From NCBI GenBank assembly GCA_027946555.1, contig JAPEVC010000053.1, positions 1 through 64,000 of the forward strand: a stretch of 64,000 nucleotides of DNA. Reading direction: 5' to 3'. Shown here piece by piece: positions 11,014-22,513 of this stretch. The notes beneath the pieces are model-generated. The model saw only the letters and a list, made by a program, of their open reading frames with translations, was not told the origin of the DNA and ran no database searches. The translations under genes were made by a program, and so were the position numbers. Numbering within the stretch: the first letter of the stretch is position 1; each line of letters opens with the position of its first letter. Source of the DNA: Gnomoniopsis sp. IMI 355080. Taxonomy: Eukaryota > Ascomycota > Sordariomycetes > Diaporthales > Gnomoniaceae.

Positions 11014-12875
11014 ATGCCTGCGTAAGTACTTAAGCCGTCGAGGACGCGTCTGCAGGCGCGTCTTGGGCCACACCACCCAACAACCCGTCTGTCCCAGCAC
11101 AGGAGACCATTATGACTTACTTCAATGATCTCGTTATAGACCAGGCGACCAACATGCCACTACGCTGATCAATCCTTTCGAAGATGTCAAGCCTCGCGTG
11201 TCCGAGTACACAGCCACAGAGATCGCGACCCTACAGTCTCGCCTCGAGAAGCAACTCGGTCCCGAGTACCTGTCGTCCCGCAGCGGCCCCAGTGGCCAAA
11301 AGGTCTGGTATGTCACAGCGGAGAAGTGCATTGCGCTCGCGAATGAGGTGTTTGGGTTCAATGGGTGGTCAAGCCAGATCAAAGAGATTCAGGTGGATTT
11401 TGTCGACGAGCACCCCCAGACCCTCAAGATCTCACTCGGGCTGAGCGTCATTGTGCGCGTGACGTTGCGCGATGGAACGTACCACGAGGATATCGGGTAT
11501 GGGCACATTGAGAACTGCACTGGGAAGGCCAAGGCGTTTGAGAAGGCCAAGAAGGAGGGCACGACCGATGCGCTGAAGAGAGCGCTGCGAAACTTTGGTA
11601 ACGTTTTGGGCAATTGCATCTATGACAAAGACTATGTCAAAAAGGTCACCAAAATGAAGATTGAGCCCAACCGTGGCTGGGATGAGAATGGTCTACATCG
11701 CCATGCGGACTTTCAGAAGAAGGAAGAGATGGTCAAGATCGAGCCTGGAGTTGGTCATGTACCTGGTGTTGTTAGCGGGCCGCCATCTGCTGATGACTCT
11801 TTTGAGGACTTGATTGGTGGTAAGCAATTCATCATCCATAACAGTTCACAGACCTTGCTGACAAGATTCAGAATTCGACGAGGTCGACTTCAACATAGTG
11901 GAGGACGAGCACCCTGACGAAGTTTTCGTTCCGCAGCAGAATGAAAGGCCCACACCACAGTTCAACAACAAGCCAAATGCGCCAAACTTTCAACAACCCA
12001 CCAGACCCCTCTCGAGATCACACTCAGCAGGAAATCCACCACGAGCACCTCAGACTCCTGCTCAAAATCACCCTCCGCGGCCGGGTCCCCCAAACCCTCA
12101 AAACCAAGCTGCTTCACGTCCACAACATCCACTACAGCAACAGATGAATCAGTCACGACCTCAGAACGGACAAATAACTCAAGGCTTGAATCCAAGTAAC
12201 AACGGCTCTCACCAAACACCACCCCAAGTGCAAGGCCAGAATGGTGATCCACCTCCCGACGGCGTCGGGTTCTTGTCAGCCCGCGCAGTGAAGCAGATCG
12301 TGGGCCAGGAAGACGTCGAGAAAGCCAAACTACCCTCCGTACCACTGAATGCTCAAGCATTCAACCCCAACGCAGAGAGCCCATCAATTCGCAAGACCCC
12401 GGGCATCGACCACACCAAATCAAAGCCAGTGAACCGAAGCGGACAACACGTGGCTCCTGCCGAGGGCAAGGCTGGTGACGCCGGCAGTAAGAACCCCGGC
12501 CCAGCGGCCATCGTGCTGGCCACCGGTTCTTCTAGAGCGGGATCCGGCGCCAACGCCGGTGGTGTGGGACTTGGTGCATCAGGGGGACAGCAGCAGCAGC
12601 AGCAACAGCAAGGCCCGATACCCGCCCAGCGAGGCAGCATTGTCAACCCACATCTGAGCCAAACCAGACGCATCGGGGCACCCGCAAGCAGCCCAATGGG
12701 CAACAGGGGCCAGTATCGCCCGCCAACGATCAAAAGGCCACTGCCGAACGATGCCAACAACGGTGGTGGTGCAAGGCCGGCGCTGGCGGAGGTTGGCGTG
12801 AATGGTACAGTGAATGTAGCTGCTGTTGGTGGAGGTGGAGTTGGGGGTGACCCAAAGAGGCAGAAGATGGGCTGA
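11014..12875 (+). CDS. rad52: Rad52 recombination mediator (MUS-11 type)
   Basis: Three exons: 11014-11021 (only 8 coding bases), 11140-11819 and 11872-12875, with introns of 118 and 52 bases; 563 aa. The start MPAPGDQH arises only through the tiny first exon and matches the family N-terminus. The conserved single-strand annealing domain spans about 20-185 (TLQSRLEKQLGPEY, KCIALANEVFGFNGWSS, EDIGYGHIENC, KAFEKAKKEGTTDALKRALR NFGNVLGNCIYDKDY). The C-terminal half is Pro/Gln/Asn-rich and disordered, the region that binds RPA and Rad51 in yeast, and contains a run of eight glutamines encoded by CAG/CAA at about 12588-12611. Intron 2 is confirmed by restoration of the acidic FDEVDFNIVEDEHPDEVF segment. 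Function: loads Rad51 onto RPA-coated DNA and anneals strands in the nucleus. Confidence 0.95.
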
Positions 12876-15800
12876 GCTGTGGATTGGCTGACGGAGGATA
12901 TCGGTATAAGGTACCTGAAGGGTGGCTTCACTGAGTTCAACTAGCTTTGCTTTTGGCCGTCATAGGCGTTCACACGAAAGGATTCGTCTGGCTTGGCGCT
13001 TGGAGTTTTATGATGGATATGCCAGGGAAGCTGTGACGAGGGCGTCAGGCCTTGTAGTGCATGAACGTGCATCAGTGTTAATGCGAGAAGCACGACATTC
13101 AGTACTGAACATAGGTCTATAGTTTCATTGCTAGTATGGCTCTAGACGCTCATCATCAGTTGAGGGGACTTACCATGGTGAATATTAGAATCAAAGTGTG
13201 TATGTGCACTGTATACCTTGTCAGTCACGCGAAGTGCATATAGGTGATCTCCTGAAGGGTATCATCCTTAGAAGAGGCCATTCTTGGCAGCATCTGCTCA
13301 TCCTCGGGTGTCTGCTTTCAACTATGGCACGCCACGGCCGTGATCACCCGAGACAAGCAGCATGTTTGCGCACACCGAAACGCGTTCTTCGCTTACGACT
13401 CCCACCTAAACGTCTTCATGGGAGTCACGACCCCAAGTTGGCAATCCTGAAGCCATGCATTCGTACATTCGTCACTTGCCCAGATCCAACTCAAATTGTC
13501 TTTCGTTCAGAGAGAGTTGACCGGTAAACAATAAAGCTAACAAAGTCCCAGATAGGCCCCGAGTCCAAGTTCTTGTACAGTCTCGCTTCCTGTTGGAAAC
13601 ACACTCTTTATTTGATCCTCTATATTGTTTGGTCATCGCGCTTCACATGACTAGTAGCGCATGCAGAGCGTCTACGACATGCTTTCATTATCTACACTTG
13701 ATCAGCATCTCGCGTCACCGGATGGCGCTTTTAAAGGAGTGCTGGGCTCCGTCCAAGTGTGATTGTTGATCATTGGGTCTAGGTCACGGACTGACCATGG
13801 CAAATTGAGCTGAAGTGGTCGCACTGCTTTCGGGGATCGGCCTGAAGGACGGATATACTCCAGTCAACGGGGAGGGGTAATAGCGCCAGAGATCCTGGAG
13901 GCTTTTCGCGGCAGCCAGCGTGGGGGTCCTCTCGAATACTATTGCCAATCGGTCTGGAATAAGCAAGGTCGAGAGGGTTCACGGCTGACCTTCTAGTACA
14001 TCAAGTCACAGTGACGCAGACGTAAAGTATAAGTGGTAGCTGGGCGAGGCAGCCGGGCAGACTCAAAACTACTACAAGACACATCAAAGATGGTCGGCAG
14101 AACCGAAGTAACGTGAGCACTAGACGCTACGATATACATCATGTCGAGGGACGACAGGTTCTGGAGTCGCTCAGCATCATTAGAGCCAAAAGCACGCCGC
14201 TGGGCAATTCGGAAGCCAGGTTCCATAAAATAAGCGCTAAATTCTAAACGAGTGAGTGTCTCTTTCTGCAGAAGCCCGTTAGCTGTTTCTTACCGAGGAC
14301 GCCATAAGTAATGGTTTAGGCGGGGCGGAGGTAGAGAACTCGGGGCAAGCGAACATACTTATCCGGGGTTCTTTGGCCTTCGACTGCGTAAATCTGATGG
14401 CTTACCAACGAGCAGCTGCAGGTTGTGACTTCTGGGGAGCCAGAGCACCGCATCGGCATGGTCAAGTCCTGCGAGATAGAGAGACTTGATGCTCTGCAGC
14501 ACCATACTCACCTCTAATGCTACCTACCTACCTGGCTAGGTAAGCAGTCATCACGTCACCTAGGGGATGTAACCACCATGGTCAAAGTGCCTTTTCAAAC
14601 AAGGTATCTGAGACATTCGGAACTATATGGAGCTATCACTGCGTTTTCCCACGTGTTCCGTCATCACACAGAAAGCATCTCCCGTGGAGTCTTCGAGCCT
14701 TGCAAGGCACATCCTAAAGGACTCCTGCCATTGTCCATACCCTAGTTTCTTACCACATACCGTGCCACGAGACTTTCGAGATACTCATTCGTCGATGCCA
14801 GTGGCGTCCCATGGAATTAATTGGTGCACCTGTTCATCACTGATGTGCGCCTTCGTGTCAAGGCAAGCTCAGCCCAAATGCCTTTGCAAAAGGTCAGCAG
14901 ACCTTGCGCACGCCGTGTTCTCACCGGTCTGACTTGTGTTATGTTTGTGTAAAATTTTGAGACAACCTTCGAGAAGGCTAGTAGGTAGGTAGCTGTGTCG
15001 GTGAGCGAAGGAAGTTAGTTCTGCTTCGGCATGTCGGAGATTTTGTTGTCATCAGCGTCTCGTCAGTTGGGTAATTGACGATCATCGGTGTAACTAATAT
15101 TGTGATATATAAAAGCTTCGGTCTCGCTTTGTGCTTTTTTTTTTTTTTTTTTTTTTTTGTAGCAAAGTGTCACGTCCATCAGAACTGATCCATGTCCCAG
15201 GGGCAGTATCACAACCCTATATACTGTCTGACGATCTTGACAGATTTTCAGGCTGCTAATTCTGGGTGTAGACATGGCGGAACGATATTACACTACTGGA
15301 TACTATCCACCTACCCTGCCAGACGGCGACGACTACATTTGCGGCTGCGTGAACGGATATCATCCTGTTCCTTGTGATTGCCTAGGCAGTAGCGAGTGGC
15401 TGAAATCGTACGGCATGTGAGTCTCTCAAGCTTGTATTTGGTTAGAAGACCACAGCAAATTTTGCTGTCTGGTTAGAGATGGCCAGTCAGCTCGTCCTGC
15501 AGAAAGTCGCAATTAACAAGTCACATCAGACCTCATCCTCGCTGTGGCGGCACTGGAACAATAGTTATTCCCTGTCCTAATCTCAACCGCCCAAACAACG
15601 CGCCATTCTCGTCAAACTCTTCATCAAATCAAAAACCTCCCTCAAATCATAGGAAACCCGGCGACCGGTCCCCAGAGAAACCTTCACAGAGACGGCAAGC
15701 CGGCCTAGGATAGGGAAGCCGAAGGAATTGTACTTGCGTCTTTCTCCCTCCTTCCTGATGAGTGGGTATCCATTACCATGGCAGTCATGCCACGGGACTA

Positions 15801-18800
15801 GAGCTCCACTAATACTTGTCTTTCCAAAAGGTCAAACCGAGTCGGTATAATTCTCTGTCATCGACAGGTTGTTGCTCCTGTGTCCTGTCCGTACCATTCG
15901 ACTGGCGCCACTTAGCTGTACTTGCCAGAATCTGTACCATTTACAACACGTAAAAGTTACCATTTGACTGTGCTCTCGCTATGATGTTGTGTGAGGATCT
16001 CCAACGACCCTCGTAGCCTTGTACGGAACCGCCGCTGTTGCTTGGGCGGGGGAGTTATGAACAGCACGAGGCTGGGCCTCTTTAACAAGGATTGCCTCAT
16101 CACACAAACCCGTGAACCTTTGGGACTGCGATACAAATTCTAGAAGTGCAGCGTGTGAAAAGCCAAGCTAATCGACTTGTTTCAAATCTGCCTTCAAAAG
16201 CTCATCCCCTTCCAGTCTCGCTCCGGATGCGGGCACCATGGCAGCGATTGCATACGAGCAAAATACCAAAAACTCCTACAAACGCCTCTAATCAAAATTT
16301 ATATACAAGTGTCACTGTATCGGTGGTAGGAGATCTTTGCACTCTGTACCCCAGCAACTTGGAACCGACGCAGATATCCGTTCGAACTTAGCTCGCGCGA
16401 CGGCATACCCCAGCACAGCTGCTTTCAGCTCCCTAGGAAGATCGTATAATCCATCCCCGTATCAGTCTTGTGCGCTGTTCAAAGGGTCCTACAGCATTTT
16501 CCTCGTTCCGGATTAAATATGTGGTCAGGCACGGCCGGTGCAGGTTCCTGCGTTCCAAGGTTGTCGCCTGACCTTCTCGGTGCAATATGACAACTCATCA
16601 GCCCACGTGGTACGAGATGGGCTTGCGATCGTGGTTGTACCTAGGCAGGTAGCCGGATGGGCTCAGCCCTAATCATTCTTGCTGAATCGGAGGCATCGGG
16701 TCACTAATTGCGGATCAAGTGATCCGACCGCAGGAGACTTGCCCAGATGCAAATGCAGTCGCTTGCGTGCACAATATCACCCCGAGGAGAATTCATAGGA
16801 GAGTCTGGTCTGACCACTAGATACTTAATGACAAAGCATTCCAAGCAGCGTAATCATCCAAGCGGTAAATTGTGTATTCGTATCACATATCTCACGTGCG
16901 ATGTGGATTTCGCTATATGTTCCGAAGTTAGCTGATTGAGGCAGCATAATAAACCGAGACCACACCGATACCTCCATGTAATGAGAAGTGTAATAAGAAG
17001 TGTTAAAATGTACTCGAACCGCAGGCAACAACATCTCCACGTTAAATATCAGTCCGCTGTATTAGGTTTAACACAGTTCTACTTAGACATAATGCCATAG
17101 CGATCTTTGATCTGTTCGCATCCATAACGTATATACCATAATAGCGAGATAATCAGCGTGACCAAAAAGGCCAGTACAGCGGGTTGGTGTGAGACCAAGT
17201 TCCTCTGCTCTAGAGGACGAAGTGGCTCACGTGCCCCCAGTCCAGCGATATGCCAATATTCGGACGCAATTGTGAGATATAAACCCTCCGGCAAGCAAAG
17301 TGAAGAGCGCTGGCCGGGTTCATCTATGTACGAGAAGTGAATGAATAGCGCTGCTCTCGGCCAAGAACACTCAGCTACGATGAGTTTTCAGGATTTCGAG
17401 GTTACCGCCGCGTACAGCCTGCCACAAGGTTGACCGCCTCATTGGATCCATGGACAACGCGAGTTATTTTAGGAGTGGGTTCACAAATGATGCCTGGGAC
17501 TGTTCAAGGCACTGACGCAAAGACTTTTCCGCGAAGGGCCAAATAATACTAATCACTAAGCATCAGAAAGATGGATACGCGAAGTATCTCGAACTTGTTG
17601 CAGCGAAATGTTTAAGCTCTTCTTCTCAAGTCTTGACTACGTGTAATCGGCCTCGCAAGTCTGAGAATACGTACAAGATAATGAGATTTCACCCATTCAA
17701 GGGGTCAACCTGAGAAGACAGCGAGGTACAATCAGCCTGTATACTCAACCTAGGCCTGAGGAATTGGTCAGAGTAAGCAATGAGGACGCTGAGTAAATTG
17801 AAGGTTCTGGTAGCCTCCAGCAGAGTTACCTACTCCTGAAAACGCAATAATTAACGCCGATGCATTGTTTACCTTATGCTTCTAAAAGGCCGGAACTATG
17901 CGCCCAGTTTTTGGTACACTCCTGTTTTCATACTGTTTTGCAGGCATCTTCCCCTTGTCTACGCTTTTTTCCCTACCCTTAATCTCATCTTCGGCCTTTC
18001 TCAAGATAATTGATGCCACCCTCCGATTATGCTTGAATCATTGGTCCTCGACAATCTTTTGTCCGAGAAGCAATGTACCTGCAGTGGCTTACCAGGGTTT
18101 AAGAACCGACGTAGTAGGCACATAAGCGAAATATTTGCAAGGATCCATACTTGTACATAACACAGAAGCCGCTATAATCCTGCTTTTTCATTTGCTCAAG
18201 TCAGCCGAAAGATGTCATATGCCAGCAAGGAGGTGGGTGCAGTCAGTTGACAGGTAATGATAACATGCCGTACGGTCACCTTTCCAGAACCGCGAAAAGT
18301 CTACTGCATAGGTACTCAGCGGAATAAAATAAAGGATATGGATGGTGTCTTCCCGGGTTTCTGTCAGGTCCCGACAAATTCGCAGGGCACCCACTTGAAC
18401 TCCACCGGGATCAGACCCCTTATTGATAGCTGTATGTATTTTGGAGACACGAGGTACAGTGCGTACAGCTTGATTTGTGACCCGCCGAATATGTTTGTCT
18501 TGGATCTCACTATGCACAAGCCACAGCCCGGATGCAAGATCCGAACTTCGGATGACTCCCTCTCGCACTACGACAACACTCAAGCGCTTCCTTCCACCAC
18601 AAACTTCATCAGCCAAACGACCTTAGTCTGCTTTATGTAATTCTGGGCAAGTTCAGCAGCTGCTCCAGAAAGCATGGAATACCGTACGAATAGTCTAATT
18701 CTGCAAGCATGCTGGCTACATAAAGCTCACTCCGCGTCACAGATATGTCAGTACACATTGTGGCTGTGAGTATATGAAGGCTTACTAAGGCTTGAGGGCG

Positions 18801-20015
18801 AGGAGCACCAACTGAAAGGAAGAAGGCCGAGCCACAGTGCCATACTATGTCACACTTTGAAGTCTTGGTATATGATGTAACCTCGCCGTCGCTGTGACAT
18901 GATTTCACTTAGAGTATTCAACCTTCCGAACTCGTGGCAGGGAAACGGCAAGTGGCTCGCCTCTTCCTGACTCGAGTCATTCAATCGCTGTGCCCAGCTT
19001 ACAAAACGTTACCAACGCTGACATATGGAAAAGAAAAATCCGAGGATGATGTACGAGTATGGAAACCCGTTTGACAAATTCTATGCCCGTCTCCATGAAA
19101 AAGAAACGGCGAAAACCTCGGTTAGATATCTGTTGTTCAAGGGGCTACTGCTATGTAGACACAAGGAGATCCACCACCCTTCATAGGCCCAGGGTACTTG
19201 ACTCTCCACAGTAAAAGGAATAATTGGATCATTATACGATTCAATCACTGGCTGGATATGTTGGTTCTATGTACATAGTATGTCAGCTCTGTCTAAGTAC
19301 CCATGTACGAATGGATCTTCACAAAACTGTTATCAATGTCTACCTCCTAGACAATCTCACGGGAACTTACCTCAACGTTGACCCACGAGCTATATCCATT
19401 GATAGTACTACCGTTACCCATTACATGCTCCGAATATTGTCCCTCGAGTCAAGTTTCCTAGATGCCCGATCCGAGTTCTGCCGGGAAAGACAAAGAAAAA
19501 GAAAGAAGGAGAAGCAGGGGTGAAGGGGCGTATCACTGGCGTGTAAGGCGTATTTGTGCCTCTGAAGCAGGTTTTACCGGAGCATCTGGAAGTTTCCGAC
19601 GCATTTTGTGATCTTGACTAAACAATCTCGAAGCCTTGGGTACCTTGAAATATTGTGGATGTAGGTGGCAACCGGGAGGAATTTTTCGAAGTGGGATCCT
19701 ATTCAGTGCACACTGCTCTGATCTGATTAGACGGCAGCACCCTGGCATAGAGCAGGGCCCATCCATACACTACCATACTCCACACACTCGAGATCCACGC
19801 ACACTTTGCGCCCTGCTACTATGGTACAGTACTATGTACTAGGTATCGACATCCATCAAAGCCGAAGAGGCGCCTCGCGAGCGTTGCTATATTATGAGGC
19901 TCAGCTTCCCGCGGATGATGGGGGAAGAAATATTATGATGTTCAAGCCAAGTCAGTTCGCTCTTCTTCTTCTTTCTGGCATTAAGTAATCTTCATCTCCT
20001 GCAATATCTGTCACC
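12876..20015. other. 7.1 kb gene-poor region
   Basis: No ORF here has a recognisable domain and the longest are about 130 codons, scattered on both strands and in all frames (for example 18215-18616 minus and 18257-18640 plus overlap each other). A T24 tract lies at 15135-15158. Several TACCTAGG-type motifs occur (for example near 14521, 14983 and 16638). Base composition looks balanced and not strongly AT-rich, so this is not an obvious RIP-destroyed block. It may hold non-coding transcripts or eroded mobile DNA, but nothing can be claimed from sequence alone. Confidence 0.5.
15135..15158. repeat. Poly(T) tract, 24 bases
   Basis: An uninterrupted run of 24 T on the plus strand in the gene-poor region. 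It could be a nucleosome-depleting dA:dT tract or the A-tail remnant of a minus-strand retroposon; no associated coding sequence was recognised. Confidence 0.8.
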
Positions 20016-21880
20016 ATGAGAGGAGCTGTTGCACTTTCTCTGCTTTCTACTTCGGTAGCGGCACGCCCTGGTTTCAAGACCAGCGCTGAGGCCAATGGAT
20101 ACGACTATATTGTGGTTGGAGGTGGTACCTCTGGCCTAGTAGTTGCCAACCGTCTGTCAGAAGACCCATCAGTGTCCGTCTTGGTCATTGAAAAAGGTGA
20201 CTCTGTGCTCACAAATGAGAACGTTACCTCCCCCAACGGATATGGCTTGGCTTTTGGCACGGAAATCGACTATGCATACCCTACAACACCTCAGAAGTAT
20301 GCCAACAACCTGACCACTGCTCTGAGAGCCGGCAAGGCACTGGGCGGAACCAGTACTATCAATGGTATGTTCCCGTCACGCTCTACCTGCCTAGGTAGTG
20401 GTCGAAATCTATATTACATACTAATTTGCTATTAGGAATGGCCTACACACGTGCAGAGTCTAACCAGATCGACGCGTGGGAGACGCTTGGAAATGCAGGA
20501 TGGAATTGGAAATCCCTCTGGCCTTACTACCTCAAGAGCGAGACGTTCCAAATCCCTGATGCCGAGATCACAGACTCTACCCACATTGCTTATAATCTTG
20601 AGTACCATGGCACAGACGGGCCACTCTATACGGCTTTCGCCTCCAGCAACACCAACAACTCATATCCCGTTAGCATGAACAGCACTTACCAGGCATTGGG
20701 TGTGCAGTGGAACGCCGATGGAACCAATGGCAGTATGGTCGGCTTTGGACCCTACGCGAAGACCCTCAATCAGGATTTGAATGTTCGGTGGGATGCAGCA
20801 AGGGCATACTACTATCCCTACCAGAACCGAACCAACCTCAAGGTCCTCCTCAACACTGCCGCCAATAAGCTCACGTGGGATGACAAGAACAACGGCACAG
20901 CCACTGCCAACGGCGTCGAGATCACATCCGCTAACGGCACTACCTCCGTTGTAAAGGCTAACAAGGAGGTCATTCTTTCGGCTGGCGCTCTCGTATCACC
21001 ACTCCTCCTGGAGCTTTCTGGCGTGGGCAACCCTTCCATCCTATCGCAGCACGGAATCGAGACCGTCGTCGACTTGCCCACTGTGGGCGAGAACCTGCAG
21101 GACCAGATCAACAATGAGCTTGTGTATACCCCTCCAAGCAACTTCACCGCTTCTTACGACGATGGTAGTGCCGAGTTCGTTGCGTACCCCACTGCCAACC
21201 ACGTCTTCAACGGCGACTCTGCTGCTGCCGCAAGCCTCAAGTCCCAGCTCAGCTCGTATGCGGAAGCAGTTGCCAGTGCCAACGGCAATGTCACCAAAGC
21301 TTCTGATCTGCAAGAGTTCTTCGAGTTGCAGTACGATCTTATCTTTGGTTCTCACGAGGTTCCGTACGCCGAGATCCTGATCTACATTTCCTCGGGTACA
21401 TGGGGCGCGCAGTACTGGGGACTTCTCCCCTTCTCTCGCGGCTCGATCCACATTGGACAAGCAGACTCCACCAAGAACGCTGTGATCAACCCCAACTTCT
21501 TCATGCTGGACTACGACCTCGAGCTTCAGGTCCAGACCGCCAAGTTTATCCGCGAAGTTTTTGCGACCGGACCTTTTGCGGCTTTTGCCGGAAACGAGTC
21601 CACGCCTGGCTTCGACGTCGTGCCTCAGGATGCTGACATGACAACCTGGAAGAGCTGGGCTACCTCGGGCTACCGCTCCAACTTCCACCCTGTTGCTACG
21701 GCTGCGATGATGCCCCGCGAAAAGGGTGGTGTGGTGGATTCTGAGCTCAAGGTTTACGGCACTAGCAATGTTCGTGTGGTTGACGCAAGTGTGCTTCCTT
21801 TCCAAGTCTGCGGACATTTGGTGAGCACTCTGTACGCTGTGGCAGAGAGGGCATCGGACATTATCAAAGGCAGCGCTTGA
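20016..21880 (+). CDS. Secreted GMC-family flavin oxidoreductase, glucose-oxidase-like
   Basis: Two exons, 20016-20364 and 20436-21880, joined across a 71-base phase-1 intron; 597 aa, close to Aspergillus glucose oxidase. A short signal peptide (about 1-16) precedes the FAD-binding fold with GGGTSG at 35-40 and the GMC signature AGKALGGTSTING. The C-terminus carries the active-site pair as in glucose oxidase: His534 (NFHPVATAAM) and His577 (CGHLVS), 43 residues apart, the same spacing as the two catalytic histidines of glucose oxidase. The WETLGNAGWNW block is also glucose-oxidase-like. Many NxS/T sites suggest an extracellular glycoprotein. The family oxidises glucose or other alcohols with O2 and makes H2O2; substrate is not certain and a related sugar or aryl-alcohol oxidase is possible. 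It lies next to the gene-poor region with no evident cluster partners. Confidence 0.88.
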
Positions 21881-22513
21881 AGGGAGATGTGATGAAGATG
21901 TGGAGATGGAAGATCTAATGAAGTGATTCGAGCGGCATTCTTGTAAATATGTTGATAGATGGTAGGCGTCATTTGAACAGCACTGCAGCGACTGTTGCCA
22001 CAAGGTCAAGATCTTGGGTTTAGCAGTGTGCTTAGATGAGTCTTGGCTAGGACATATGGGACGATAGACGATCAGTGGTGTTTTACTTACCAAAATTCAC
22101 GTTTATAATTTTGATTCTGCTATACATTGGCCCGTTCCCGTTGCCAAGGAACAATTGTCGAGAGAATTACATTTCTCAAAGGTCTGGCACAGGCAAGGAA
22201 GGCAGGGGATCGTCGACCACTGTAAGCCGCCTAGTTTATTGAAACACTACCACACATGTTATTTTACAAGCTCAGTATGTGCAAATTCTATCTGCCAGTA
22301 ACTGCTCACTACCGAGGGGGTATCACAGCACGAATCAAGTGCCTTGTGTATCTAGTCTTCCGAGTCTCTTTGGCACAAGCGCCTTGTGTGTATGGCCCAT
22401 GTCTATCAGTAGCCTCCGCCCGGTTCATCGTTTATCATAAAAGTCATGAGATATCCTCGTGTTTAGGTACCCTTGCCTCTACCCACCTCTACGCCGCGCA
22501 GGCCCAAGTCTCT
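21881..22513. other. Spacer between convergent GMC oxidase and Vps62-like genes
   Basis: These 633 bases lie between two 3' ends and presumably hold both 3' UTRs. The long antisense ORF 21041-22093 (minus) that enters this spacer is mostly a shadow of the oxidase gene. No independent gene is seen. Confidence 0.6.

Noticed and set aside
18215..18640. Overlapping ORFs on both strands (133 and 127 codons) in the gene-poor region
   Set aside because: Neither has a recognisable domain or splice partners, and their mutual overlap suggests chance.
21041..22093. 350-codon minus-strand ORF overlapping the GMC oxidase gene
   Set aside because: It lies antisense to the conserved C-terminal half of the oxidase and shows no domain; it is a by-product of the codon bias of the real gene.
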